A stretch of 64,000 nt of DNA from Spirochaetales bacterium (GCA_029098225.1 JAQXNX010000009.1:1-64000), one strand, 5' to 3'; counted from the first letter of the stretch, positions 7,689-16,060 are shown. Numbers and translations: made by a program. The notes: a model not told the origin generated them from the letters alone.

Positions 7689-8234
7689 TTATTTTATCGA
7701 TGATATCTTTTTATTTATCAGTTCTTTTAAATCATTATCTATAGTATCACGGTTTTTGAAAATATCCATAGAAAGCCTGTCAGTAATTATAATATTCTTC
7801 TTATCTACCATGTCGATAATGTACTTAAAATCTCCTGGTTTAGGATATTCATCTGATGGAAGTAATAATGCAAATACACAACCGTTTACACCATTTAATA
7901 CAATTTTATTATCAATGACTATAGAAACAAATAATTTGCCATCTTTAGAATTTTTATATTGTTCACCTAATTTTAAAGTATCAAATTTCTCTTTCAAAAT
8001 AAAAACTTGACTTTCTTTATTAAATTCTTGAATTTCAGAAAAATCAATTCTAATGTAATTTGGAAACTTCTTTTTGCAATCAATGAAATCATGATTATTT
8101 AAATAATCCATTGATAATTCTGGATTATAATCCCAAAAAATAATACAATTTTGTTTATTCTCTTTTGCAAACAACATAAAAACCCCAAGTAATAATAAAA
8201 ATAAAATTGTTATCTTAATTCGTTTATAGGCCAT
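7689..8234 (-). CDS. exported protein, candidate immunity protein of module 3
   Basis: MAYKRIKITILFLLLLGVFMLFA is a clear signal peptide or N-terminal anchor, and the mature part of about 160 residues is soluble (NCIIFWDYNPELSMDYLNNH and onward). I do not recognise a family. The ATG (8232-8234, or the adjacent one at 8237) overlaps the end of a toxin-like frame that stops at 8224 by 11-14 bases. This is the same coupling seen in the other modules. The role as an envelope immunity protein is inferred from that position. Confidence 0.55.
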   Translation of the reverse strand: MAYKRIKITILFLLLLGVFMLFAKENKQNCIIFWDYNPELSMDYLNNHDFIDCKKKFPNYIRIDFSEIQEFNKESQVFILKEKFDTLKLGEQYKNSKDGKLFVSIVIDNKIVLNGVNGCVFALLLPSDEYPKPGDFKYIIDMVDKKNIIITDRLSMDIFKNRDTIDNDLKELINKKISSIK

Positions 8235-8487
8235 CATAATATAAATCTCCTCTTTTAGTTTCTGGATTATATGTCTTTTCGTAGTGTTCTAGTTGTTTCT
8301 CTGCATAATCTGGAACAGAAAGATTATCATTTTTATTATATTTATCATAAAACCTTTGAATATGCAGATTTTCTTTAACATTTCCATTTTCATCATAACC
8401 AGATAGTATTCCTGATTTTGGTAAGTCAGGAATATCATCAAGTTTTTCAAACTTAGAAGTTATATTATTTTTTATTCGTTGCTCATA
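8224..8487 (-). pseudogene. toxin C-terminal fragment of module 3
   Basis: An 88-codon frame without a start codon, between a TAG at 8488-8490 and a TAA at 8224-8226. It reads YEQRIKNNITSKFEKLDDIP and later LHIQRFYDKYNKND, ending KRGDLYYDGL. It lacks the shared KLEVGFTNSDL start, so it is a shortened toxin tip. It overlaps the downstream immunity gene. The toxin type is unknown. Confidence 0.5.
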
Positions 8488-8525
8488 CTAAAAAAACTCT
8501 AAAGAATATGGATTTCTTTTCCCCA

Positions 8526-8541
8526 ACAAATCGTTATTTGT
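8526..8541. repeat. cassette-boundary palindrome 6 (ACAAAT-CGTT-ATTTGT)
   Basis: A perfect palindrome located between toxin fragment 3 and immunity gene 4. The approximately 170-bp spacer is missing here, as if two flanking palindromes had recombined into one. Confidence 0.7.
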
Positions 8542-8571
8542 GGAAGAGAATTAAATTTATACTCTAAACCA

Positions 8572-9054
8572 TTATTGCAATAGAATATCTTTAATAATCA
8601 CATAATCATCATAATCTTCTGCCTCTTCTTTTTTGTTATTTTGTATTTTTTTTTCATCTTCCAAATGAATTATTTTTCCTGAATCATCTCTGAAATATTC
8701 TTGAATAAGATTCCCATTCAAATATTCTTCAAAATGATGCAATTTTTCTACCGTATAAATAATATGAGATTGACGATTCTCACTATCAACATATATATCA
8801 AGAATATTATCACCTCTTTTTTTTAATGTTATCCTAAAACCACATTCTGAATAAGTTCTTAAATTTCCTGCTGTATTATAATAGTATTCTTTTTCTGTTA
8901 AATCAGAAATTTTTTCTGGCATTGTTCCATATTCCTGGTAATAACCAAATGCACATATAGAAATAAAACTTGAAGCCGAAAATTCTGTTATCTGAATGCA
9001 AAAAACACTAATGGAGAGATTTACCATAATAATAAAAATACAAAAACGCTTCAC
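8572..9054 (-). CDS. secreted protein, candidate immunity protein of module 4
   Basis: A 160-aa product with a signal peptide (MKRFCIFIIMVNLSISVFC). Its GTG start (9052-9054) overlaps the TGA of an upstream toxin-like remnant as GTGA. The mature part includes FGYYQEYGTMPEKISDL, reminiscent of pilin-like or short lipid-anchored immunity proteins, and ends in an acidic tail (EEAEDYDDYVIIKDILLQ). I do not recognise the family. The immunity role comes from position within the array. Confidence 0.5.
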   Translation of the reverse strand: MKRFCIFIIMVNLSISVFCIQITEFSASSFISICAFGYYQEYGTMPEKISDLTEKEYYYNTAGNLRTYSECGFRITLKKRGDNILDIYVDSENRQSHIIYTVEKLHHFEEYLNGNLIQEYFRDDSGKIIHLEDEKKIQNNKKEEAEDYDDYVIIKDILLQ

Positions 9055-9142
9055 TTTTTCCCTCTATTTATATCATCTATAGTTTTCTTAAAAGATTCAA
9101 TATCTTCTTGTTGAACTATTCCCGATTTATTTGCTACAATTT
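9053..9142 (-). pseudogene. toxin C-terminal remnant of module 4
   Basis: A short frame with no start, ending in a TGA that overlaps the next gene's GTG. It reads IVANKSGIVQQEDIESFKKT then IDDINRGKK. It is all that remains of the fourth toxin tip. The rest was lost where the array meets the core gene that starts at 9147. Confidence 0.4.
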
Positions 9143-9146
9143 TTTA

Positions 9147-9965
9147 ATGACTGAATCACAAAAAAAACTGCTGAATAATCTCGCGCAAAAATATGAAGTG
9201 CCCTCTTTTTACGATGACGATCCTTCGCAATTTTTAAAAAGATATAAAACAAAAGCAGACATAGAAATTGCAGGCTTTATTGCAGCTATGCTTGCCTTTG
9301 GAAACAGAAAGCAGTTTATTCCAAAAATAGATTATATTTTTAAAACTGCAGAAGCTTCGGAAAATGGAATTTATAGCTGGATAAAAAACAGGTGCTTCAA
9401 AAAAGACTTTGCACATGGAGAAAAGAAATTTTACCGTTTCTACTCTTTTGATGATATGCAGAACTTATTTGAAGATATTTCTAATATAATAGAAAAAAAT
9501 CAAACTTTTGGTGAATTCTTCAAATTAAAATATGAAGAAGCAAATAAAAATTCAGCTCTGCAAAAATCAAGAAACTCCGGCAGTCAGCCTTCAAACAATT
9601 TTATTCAGCTCAGTGAAATAATTTCTCAGGCCTTTCCAAATTCCAGAATTGTTCCTAAAGGAAAGAATTCTGCAAAAAAACGTATTCATATGTATTTACG
9701 ATGGATGGTCAGAAAAGACTCTTCTGTAGATTTAGGCTTATGGTCCTGGTATCCGCAGTCAAACCTCATAATTCCTCTGGATGTTCATGTTATGCAAATG
9801 GCAATTAAGCTCAAGCTTATTCCACCAGATTCAAAACCAGATAGAAAAACAGCAGAAATGCTTACAGAACTGTTAAAAGAAGCCTTTCCTGAAGATCCCG
9901 CCCGTGGCGATTTTGCACTTTTTGGCGCCGGGGTTGATGAAAAATTCTTAGAAGATTTTTTTTAG
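9147..9965 (+). CDS. TIGR02757 family protein (DUF2400)
   Basis: A 272-aa protein of a conserved bacterial family with no firm biochemical role. Recognisable blocks are ADIEIAGFIAAMLAFGNRKQF near residue 40 and the C-terminal WSWYPQSNLIIPLDVHVMQMA…FALFGAGV. I start at the ATG 9147 (MTESQKKLLNN), which matches the family start. The in-frame ATG at 9108 would extend into toxin-remnant sequence. It marks the right border of the accessory array, and codon use becomes like the core genes from here. Confidence 0.85.
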   Translation: MTESQKKLLNNLAQKYEVPSFYDDDPSQFLKRYKTKADIEIAGFIAAMLAFGNRKQFIPKIDYIFKTAEASENGIYSWIKNRCFKKDFAHGEKKFYRFYSFDDMQNLFEDISNIIEKNQTFGEFFKLKYEEANKNSALQKSRNSGSQPSNNFIQLSEIISQAFPNSRIVPKGKNSAKKRIHMYLRWMVRKDSSVDLGLWSWYPQSNLIIPLDVHVMQMAIKLKLIPPDSKPDRKTAEMLTELLKEAFPEDPARGDFALFGAGVDEKFLEDFF

Positions 9966-10023
9966 TTTGACAAAATTTTAAAAAATGTCTAAGATGTTCG
10001 AAAAATTTTTATAAGAGGTTTCT

Positions 10024-10641
10024 ATGAAAGATACTGCAGAACGTTTAACACTTACCAAAAAACTTGCACTTACAGGTGCATTCAGCGCATTAATCATTGT
10101 TCTTGGAATTACTAAAATTGGTTTTATTTCTATTGGTGCTGCATCAATTACAATTTTGCATATTCCTGTAATTCTTACAGTTCTTTTGGCTGGTCTTCCG
10201 GAAGGAATTTTTGCTGGTGCTGTTTTTGGAATTCTTTCTTTAATTATGGCTGCAATGACTCCAAGCGGAATTCTTGATCCTATGTTTGTAAATCCTCTGT
10301 GTTCTGTTCTTCCACGAATTCTTTTTGCAGCTGCAGCATGGGGATTATGGAAGCTTTTGAACCTCATTCCAAAAATGCCTAAAATTTTAAGCGCAGGAAT
10401 TTCAAGCTTTCTTGCAACTGTAATTCACACTCTGCTTGTTCTTGGTTCACTTTATATATTCAAAGGAGAAGATGTTAGAACTGCTTTAGGCGGAATTGGA
10501 TATCTTGCTCTTGTAGGTGCCTGCGGATTAAATGCAATTCTTGAATCTGCTTCTTCAACAGTAATTTGTATTGCAGTATTCACAGGACTTTTTATTTCTG
10601 CAAATTCAAAATCTAAGCTTTCTAAAGAAATAGAAAACTAA
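10024..10641 (+). CDS. ECF transporter S component (substrate-binding membrane protein)
   Basis: A 205-aa, very hydrophobic protein with about five or six membrane segments. It begins LTKKLALTGAFSALIIVLGITKIGFISIG and continues HIPVILTVLLAGLPEGIFAGAVFG and NPLCSVLPRILFA. This pattern is typical of energy-coupling-factor S components that capture a vitamin or related compound and share a common ATPase module. No EcfA or EcfT gene is nearby, so it probably uses a shared module encoded elsewhere. The substrate cannot be read from the sequence. GAGG ribosome-binding site 5 bases upstream. Confidence 0.8.
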   Translation: MKDTAERLTLTKKLALTGAFSALIIVLGITKIGFISIGAASITILHIPVILTVLLAGLPEGIFAGAVFGILSLIMAAMTPSGILDPMFVNPLCSVLPRILFAAAAWGLWKLLNLIPKMPKILSAGISSFLATVIHTLLVLGSLYIFKGEDVRTALGGIGYLALVGACGLNAILESASSTVICIAVFTGLFISANSKSKLSKEIEN

Positions 10642-10675
10642 TTAAATAAATCGTAAGCGATATTTTTTAATTAAT

Positions 10676-11134
10676 CTATTCAAACTTTGCGATTTCCTTT
10701 TGACAAAGGCTGTCGCAAAGTTCATTATATTCTACGCCCGCGTGACCTTTTACCCACTTCCATTCAACCTTCAAAACAGAATTTAAGGCATCAAGCTTTT
10801 CCCATAAATCCTGATTTTTTACCGGCTTTTTATCTGCAGTTTTCCAGCCTTTTGCCTTCCAGTTTTTAATCCATGAGGTAATTCCGTTTTTTACATATTG
10901 ACTGTCTATATAAACAACTACATCACACTCAGAAAAACCTTTTGTATTATTGATTACAGCAAGTGCATTTATTGCAGCCATCAGTTCCATTCTGTTATTT
11001 GTTGTAAGCTTTTCTCCGCCCGAAAGCTGCTTAGCAACTCCATCTGCAATAACTACAATTGCCCAGCCACCAGGCCCGGGATTTCCGTGGCAGCCACCGT
11101 CTGTATAAATAATTATTTTTTCATTTTCAGCCAT
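10676..11134 (-). CDS. rnhA: ribonuclease HI
   Basis: A 152-aa endonuclease that cuts the RNA strand of RNA:DNA hybrids. All motifs are present: IIIYTDGGCHGNPGPGGWA (first Asp), NNRMELMAAI (Glu), VYIDSQYVKNG (second Asp) and HAGVEYNELCDSLC (final Asp). WKTADKKPVKNQDLWE is the typical basic-protrusion region. Length is standard. It begins 2 bases downstream of the stop of the SGNH hydrolase gene, so the two are likely co-transcribed. Confidence 0.95.
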   Translation of the reverse strand: MAENEKIIIYTDGGCHGNPGPGGWAIVVIADGVAKQLSGGEKLTTNNRMELMAAINALAVINNTKGFSECDVVVYIDSQYVKNGITSWIKNWKAKGWKTADKKPVKNQDLWEKLDALNSVLKVEWKWVKGHAGVEYNELCDSLCQKEIAKFE

Positions 11135-11136
11135 TT

Positions 11137-11853
11137 TTAAAATTCCTTTTTAATTTGTGGAAGCTTTTCTATCCAGATTTTTGACATATATTCATAACCT
11201 TTTTCGTTCGGATGAATTCCATCCCGGCACATTAACGAACGATAGTTAGGAAAACTAAGCATAGCTTTACGCATATCCACAATCTGAACATTTTTTGCCC
11301 GGGCTAAATCTGCAAGCTCTAAATTATACAATTCATGATTTTCGTAAAGCTTATGTGGATTTCCCTCAAGAAATTCAAGAATGTTTTCTTTATTATTTCC
11401 ATTACAGACATGTTCAAACCACCAGTCCGGCACAAGAGGAGTCATTGTCATAACAAGCGGAGTAATTTTATTTTCGCGTAAAGTTTCAATCATCTCTCCT
11501 GCTATTCGTAAAAAATCACAAAGCTCAACACGCGGTTTATGAGGAATTGTTCCGTTCTCTGCTCCTTTTGGATTTTCGCTTACAGGCGGCCAGTCGTAAT
11601 CACAATCATTTCCTCCAGATTCAATAATTGCCAAATCAAATTTTTCGCCACGCTCCATCATTTTATTAAGCTTTCGCTGCGCTTTAGTAATTATGTTTCC
11701 AAATACAGACTGATTATTCAGTTCAAAGCCAAGAACCTTTTGAGCAAGAGAAAGACTGTCATTTTCTATGATATCAAAAAGATGTCCGCTATCAGTTCCT
11801 GTAACAGCACCTTTCAAAATTGAATCGCCAAAAACAGCAATAGAATTTTTCAT
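11137..11853 (-). CDS. SGNH/GDSL-family hydrolase
   Basis: A 238-aa esterase/lipase-type enzyme. Block I is IAVFGDSILKGA (catalytic Ser), block III is IESGGNDCDYDW (oxyanion Asn), and block V is CRDGIHPNEKGYEYM (Asp and His). There is no signal peptide, so it is cytoplasmic. The substrate could be an acyl ester of a small molecule or carbohydrate and cannot be decided. First gene of a two-gene unit with rnhA. Confidence 0.85.
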   Translation of the reverse strand: MKNSIAVFGDSILKGAVTGTDSGHLFDIIENDSLSLAQKVLGFELNNQSVFGNIITKAQRKLNKMMERGEKFDLAIIESGGNDCDYDWPPVSENPKGAENGTIPHKPRVELCDFLRIAGEMIETLRENKITPLVMTMTPLVPDWWFEHVCNGNNKENILEFLEGNPHKLYENHELYNLELADLARAKNVQIVDMRKAMLSFPNYRSLMCRDGIHPNEKGYEYMSKIWIEKLPQIKKEF

Positions 11854-11891
11854 ACTTGAATTATAAACCTTTATAATGCATAATTCTAGTA

Positions 11892-13523
11892 ATGAAAAAA
11901 GATTTTTATTTAATTATTGTATTTTTAATTTCTCTTTTCATTACGGCCTGTACTCCAGGAATTAATCCGGAATCTTCTTCTTCGGGGGGCTCTTCAAAAG
12001 AAAGATCGATTCCTCAATTGCCGCATACAAGCAGCGACTGGCTTTTTGTTATGTACATAGATGCCGATAACAATTTGAATGATGAACTTTGGCTTGATAT
12101 TACAAATGTACAACTGGCTCAAAATTCTCTTCTTCAGGATATAAACACTCCAAAGCAGGGATATCCCAGTGTAAAAGTTGTTATGCTGTGGGATGGGGAA
12201 AATCAGCAGGATGCTGATTCTTTAAGGAATACCCGTCTTCATCCAAGAGGCGAAATTTATGAGCTTGGACCTATGGATTCAGATACGGCAAATCTAATAA
12301 CAGATAGAAATAATGCCGGAGAATTTCTGAACACCTATTGGATGCTTTCCAGATATTCAAAAAGACTTACAGATTATGCTCCCTGGCTTTCTTATGAACC
12401 AGATATGGGAGATGTTTCTACACTTTCAAATTTTCTTTCCTGGGTAAATACTAATTATTCAGCAGATAATATAGTTTTATGTCTTAGCGACCATGGTTCC
12501 GGAACTGAATATGAAAATATTTCCGGCGGAATTATTAATTCTCCGGCACTAAGAAATTCCCGTTCTCTTTGTTCTGATGATACAAACAGCACCTCTAAAC
12601 TTCTTACAGCTACAGATGTAAAAAATGCAATCAATCATTCTGGTTTACACCCAAACATAATATGGATGGACTGCTGCCTGCAGGGAAACGTTGAAACTGC
12701 TTATATTTTAAAAGGCTGCGCAGATTATCTTGTTACCAGTGCAAATGTCAGTTATTCAAATAGTCACTATAACATTATCAGCAGTCTGACAAGTAAAAAT
12801 ATTAATGCAGAAGAGCTGGGAAGAACAATTGTAAAATGTTATGCAGAAAAATTTAAATATAGAATAAGAACTGTGGATGCAGATGACGACCGCACAAGCT
12901 GCGATGTAGTTCTTACTCAGGCACAATATGATTTAACAACTCAAAAACATCAGATGCTTATTAATAGAATAAATCTTCTGGCAATGGCTATTCAAAGAGA
13001 ATCTGATGAAACAAAAATGGCAATTTATAATAACTTTCTTAAACAGGACAGAACAAATATAAATAACTGTAAAGGAATGACTTATGGAGGAACTTATACA
13101 GTTTTGAGCGACATTGGTTATTTATGCAGGCAAATTTCTGATTCAACGACATTAGGAATTTCTAACAGTACTAAAAATGCCGCAAATGATGTAATGAATA
13201 CATTAAATGAAATAATAATAACTTCCTGGATAGGTACAAAAACACAACTCGCTACCAACCCGGAACCTTCTTCTGTAAGACTTGTTTATACCAAAAATCT
13301 TTCGGACTTGAGTTATAATAATACAAATGAATTATTAACGACAGACGGTTCCTTTGGGCTTACAATAGTTTCTCATTCCTTTGTTCTTGATCCGGGATAC
13401 TTTCAAGATCCGCTTCAAACTTACTTATATGAAATAGCATTCCCAATTTACGAAAACTATTCTAATGTAACCGGCTACTCACATGAATGGGGAAAATTAT
13501 TAGACTTCTGGCATAGAAACTAA
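11892..13523 (+). CDS. clostripain-family (C11) cysteine peptidase, lipoprotein
   Basis: A 543-aa exported peptidase. The N-terminus MKKDFYLIIVFLISLFITAC is a lipoprotein signal with lipobox ITAC. The catalytic domain starts SDWLFVMYIDADNNLNDE, has the His in VLCLSDHGSGTEY and the Cys in IIWMDCCLQGNVETAY, the C11 pattern. C11 enzymes usually cleave after Arg or Lys. It would sit on the outer surface or in the periplasm, fitting a gut spirochaete using proteins. Followed closely by a second small lipoprotein gene. Confidence 0.9.
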   Translation: MKKDFYLIIVFLISLFITACTPGINPESSSSGGSSKERSIPQLPHTSSDWLFVMYIDADNNLNDELWLDITNVQLAQNSLLQDINTPKQGYPSVKVVMLWDGENQQDADSLRNTRLHPRGEIYELGPMDSDTANLITDRNNAGEFLNTYWMLSRYSKRLTDYAPWLSYEPDMGDVSTLSNFLSWVNTNYSADNIVLCLSDHGSGTEYENISGGIINSPALRNSRSLCSDDTNSTSKLLTATDVKNAINHSGLHPNIIWMDCCLQGNVETAYILKGCADYLVTSANVSYSNSHYNIISSLTSKNINAEELGRTIVKCYAEKFKYRIRTVDADDDRTSCDVVLTQAQYDLTTQKHQMLINRINLLAMAIQRESDETKMAIYNNFLKQDRTNINNCKGMTYGGTYTVLSDIGYLCRQISDSTTLGISNSTKNAANDVMNTLNEIIITSWIGTKTQLATNPEPSSVRLVYTKNLSDLSYNNTNELLTTDGSFGLTIVSHSFVLDPGYFQDPLQTYLYEIAFPIYENYSNVTGYSHEWGKLLDFWHRN

Positions 13524-13578
13524 TTTACGACTCATTGCTTAAATGCAGGTTAAGAGGCAGATTTATGGGAGAAAAAAC

Positions 13579-13983
13579 ATGAAATATTCAAAAGTTAATA
13601 TATGCATTATTTTTGCAGTATTTTTATTTTGCACATGCTCAAGCACAAAAAAAGCATCTTCGGCACAGGCTTCTGCAACACAAGTTTCTTCAAGCAGTTC
13701 TTCTGATGTTTCAAATAATAAATTCCCTGCAAAAGGACAAATAACAACTGTTACCGGAACCTTAGATATGTATTCTGCAGGCAAATATCCATATTTTATA
13801 AACAAAGGTTCCGGCAAAAACATAACAACTTATTTTTTACAGCCAGATAAAGAACATGAAGACGTTTACTACAGTTTATACAGTTGTTTCAAACATAAAA
13901 TTCAGATAAAAGGCTATGAAATTTCCAGGAAAAGCTCCTGGAATATTACACTTGCCGTAACTGAAGTAACTATAATAGAATAA
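13579..13983 (+). CDS. small lipoprotein of unknown function
   Basis: Starting at the ATG 13579 (MKYSKVNICIIFAVFLFCTCSST) gives a lipoprotein signal with lipobox FCTC, followed by a Ser/Ala-rich linker (about 25 residues) and a compact 80-residue domain (GQITTVTGTLDMYSAGKYPYF…SWNITLAVTEVTII). The all-beta look suggests an OB- or Ig-like fold, but I do not recognise the family. It lies 55 bases after the C11 peptidase and may be co-transcribed. Confidence 0.65.
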   Translation: MKYSKVNICIIFAVFLFCTCSSTKKASSAQASATQVSSSSSSDVSNNKFPAKGQITTVTGTLDMYSAGKYPYFINKGSGKNITTYFLQPDKEHEDVYYSLYSCFKHKIQIKGYEISRKSSWNITLAVTEVTIIE

Positions 13984-14164
13984 AATTGTCTTTATAAGAA
14001 ATAAAAACTCGACTACTCTAAAAATTTAACTTAAAAAGTTTATAAATTTGCATTATTAGTTTTGTTTCACACTTTTTTCTAGACAGTTTTAATTTTTAGT
14101 TGTATATTATAATAGGGTTGGGTATAAAAAAAGTTTCTTTAAGACATTTTAGAGAGGTGAAAAA

Positions 14165-14719
14165 TTGGAGTCTAACAATTCAATTGTAACAGGTTTTGAC
14201 AACGACAAAGATGATTCCTTAAAGATAACTTTGAAGACAATTCCTAATGTTCAAGGTGGAATAGTTTGTGTTCTTGAAGGATATATCGATACATACAATT
14301 CCTCTTTTTTCCAAAAACAACTTACAAAAGTTATTGGAGCAGGATATTTTAATATTCTATTTAATTGCGGTTCATTGTCTTATGTCTCTTCTACAGGTTT
14401 AGGTTCTTTTACTATTCTTCTTAAAATGGTAAAAGCTAAAGGCGGAGATATTGTTCTTGCAGAAGTTCAGGAAAAAGTATCCGAAGTATTCCAGATTTTA
14501 GGATTTTCTCAGTTCTTTAACTTAAAAAACACAATGGATGAAGCTATGGACTTTTTATGCAACCGGGGAAAAACTCCACAGCAGTCTGTATTCCCAAAAA
14601 TTGTTGCATGCCCTTCATGTGCTAAATCTGTACAGGCAACAAGAGCAGGCCGATTCCGCTGTTCAAATTGTAAAGCAATTATTTCTATAAGCGAAGAAGG
14701 CGAGATTTCTTTAAACTAA
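14165..14719 (+). CDS. STAS-domain protein with C-terminal zinc ribbon
   Basis: A 184-aa protein with a STAS (anti-sigma-factor-antagonist) domain at residues 20-130; SYVSSTGLGSF holds the serine(s) phosphorylated in this family (Ser75/76). A four-cysteine zinc ribbon follows, CPSCAKSV…FRCSNCKAI (149-169). The TTG start at 14165 is preceded by AGAGAGGTGA. STAS proteins act in partner-switching control of sigma factors or stressosomes. No cognate kinase or anti-sigma gene is adjacent. The zinc ribbon is an unusual addition and could be a DNA- or protein-binding arm. Confidence 0.85.
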   Translation: MESNNSIVTGFDNDKDDSLKITLKTIPNVQGGIVCVLEGYIDTYNSSFFQKQLTKVIGAGYFNILFNCGSLSYVSSTGLGSFTILLKMVKAKGGDIVLAEVQEKVSEVFQILGFSQFFNLKNTMDEAMDFLCNRGKTPQQSVFPKIVACPSCAKSVQATRAGRFRCSNCKAIISISEEGEISLN

Positions 14720-14740
14720 TATTAAGTTATTTAATATCAG

Positions 14741-14772
14741 AAAGCGTCGCAAAAGTGCGGCGCTTTTTTTTC
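14741..14772 (+). terminator. intrinsic terminator after the STAS gene
   Basis: AAAGCGTCGC pairs with GTGCGGCGCTTT across a short loop and is followed by a run of T. It lies 22 bases after the stop codon. Confidence 0.8.
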
Positions 14773-14853
14773 ATGGCTTTAACCTGCTATCAAGTTTTGC
14801 AATGCAAAACTTGCTTCCATTTGATGGCTCACAGCTCAAGCAAACCAGAAAAA

Positions 14854-14880
14854 AAAATCGCCTCCAAAGAGGCGATTTTT
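14854..14880 (-). terminator. intrinsic terminator of the flagellin gene
   Basis: AATCGCCTC-CAAA-GAGGCGATT forms a perfect stem. Read on the minus strand it is followed by a T run (A run on plus, 14849-14857) and lies about 22 bases beyond the flagellin stop. The T run on plus suggests it can work in both directions. Confidence 0.85.
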
Positions 14881-14901
14881 CTATTTTAAGCAAACATTGT
14901 T

Positions 14902-15762
14902 CTAGCGCAAGAGTGAGAGAACATTCTGTGAGCTCTGGTTTGCTTGAGCAAGCATTGCTGTTCCGGCCTGGCTGAGTACCTGATCTTTTGTGAATTCAAC
15001 CATTGCAGATGCCATGTCTGTATCACGTATGCGTGATTCAGAAGCCTGAAGGTTTTCAGCACCAACATCAAGTCCTTTAACTGTCATTTCAAGACGGTTC
15101 TGGTAAGCACCAAGGTCAGCACGCTGTTTATTGATCTTCTTGATTGCTTCATCCAAAGTACCAATAGCGCGGTTAGCTTCATCTGGAGTCTCAAGAGTCA
15201 TGATAGATTCATCACCAATGTTGCGGAGTCCAAGAGCTGTAGCAGACATTGTTCCAATGTAAACCTGAGTTCTCTGATCCATGTTAGCACCAATATGGAA
15301 CCACATAGAACCTGTAACTACGTTTTCACCTGTTGGGCGAGCAAAACGACCTGTAAGCATGTTCATACCATTGAACTGAGCAGCAGAAGCAATGCGGTCT
15401 ACTTCAGCAATAAGTGAAGAAACTTCAACCTGAATCTGCATGCGGTCTTCAGAAGAGTAAATACCGTTTGAAGACTGAACAGCAAGTTCACGGATACGCT
15501 GGATAATATCTTCAGTTTCCTGGAGATAACCTTCTGTTGTCTGGATGAATGAGATGCCGTTTTCAGCGTTTGTAGAAGCCTGATTCAAACCGCGAATCTG
15601 TGAACGCATTTTTTCAGAAACTGCGAGTCCTGAAGCATCATCTCCAGCTCTGTTGATTCTCATACCTGAAGAAAGTCTTTCCATATCCTTCTGGGCATTA
15701 AGATCCTGAATTCCCTGGGAACGCTGTGCGAACATAGCACTCATATTGTGATTAATAACCAT
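14902..15762 (-). CDS. flaB: flagellin core protein FlaB
   Basis: A 286-aa flagellin, close to the usual FlaB length. It starts [20 protein letters not shown] and has the conserved N-terminal D0/D1 helices ([36 protein letters not shown]) and C-terminal helix ([21 protein letters not shown]…[13 protein letters not shown]). The central region is short, with no large surface domain, as in spirochaete periplasmic flagella. AAGGAG lies 7-8 bases upstream of the ATG. It is a monocistronic unit with its own sigma-28-like promoter and terminator. Codon choice is typical of a strongly expressed gene. Confidence 0.97.
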   Translation of the reverse strand: MVINHNMSAMFAQRSQGIQDLNAQKDMERLSSGMRINRAGDDASGLAVSEKMRSQIRGLNQASTNAENGISFIQTTEGYLQETEDIIQRIRELAVQSSNGIYSSEDRMQIQVEVSSLIAEVDRIASAAQFNGMNMLTGRFARPTGENVVTGSMWFHIGANMDQRTQVYIGTMSATALGLRNIGDESIMTLETPDEANRAIGTLDEAIKKINKQRADLGAYQNRLEMTVKGLDVGAENLQASESRIRDTDMASAMVEFTKDQVLSQAGTAMLAQANQSSQNVLSLLR

Positions 15763-15803
15763 AATAATCTCCTTATAGCTAGGTTATATAAGATAAAACA
15801 CAT

Positions 15804-15895
15804 GGTGGAGGGAATACTCTTTCAAGTATTGTCTTAACCACAACGTGGTTAAAAAGCACCTCGTGCTTTACCTCACGGGTTTCCACCACCCTTTA
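15804..15895 (-). promoter_or_regulatory. structured 5' leader of flaB
   Basis: Two adjacent perfect hairpins occur in the untranslated leader: TTAACCAC/GTGGTTAA (15834-15852) and AAAGCAC/GTGCTTT (15853-15869). GGTGGAGGGAA (about 15804-15814) and TTCCACCACC (15881-15890) could close them into a branched structure. Such a leader may stabilise the mRNA or be a regulator-binding site; the function is inferred. Confidence 0.6.
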
Positions 15896-15900
15896 CTTGA

Positions 15901-15927
15901 TTTTCGGGCTATGAAAAAAAAAGTTTA
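15901..15927 (-). promoter_or_regulatory. sigma-28 (FliA)-like promoter of flaB
   Basis: On the minus strand TAAA (15924-15927) is separated by about 15 bases from CCCGAAAA (15901-15908), close to the flagellar consensus TAAA-N15-CCGATAA. The transcript would have an untranslated leader of about 130 bases. Confidence 0.6.
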
Positions 15928-15957
15928 GAGTTTTTTTATATTTTTTTTGATTTTTTT

Positions 15958-16060
15958 TTGGGCGGTCCGGCTTCGCCGTCGGCAGTTCCATGGCTCACTA
16001 ACGTTCGGTGTGTGCAAAGCACACACTGCTTCGCACCATTCCATTGCCTGCCGCGTTTTG
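15958..16060. repeat. GC-rich nested palindromic element upstream of the 16.07-kb gene
   Basis: The 311-bp gap between flaB and the next gene holds the flaB promoter and this GC-rich patch in otherwise AT-rich DNA. It contains a perfect hairpin GTGTGTGC-AAA-GCACACAC (16009-16027) and CGGC/GCCG-rich arms at both ends. It resembles other intergenic palindrome clusters in the window (18.65, 24.7, 28.0 kb). No gene is seen. Confidence 0.5.
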
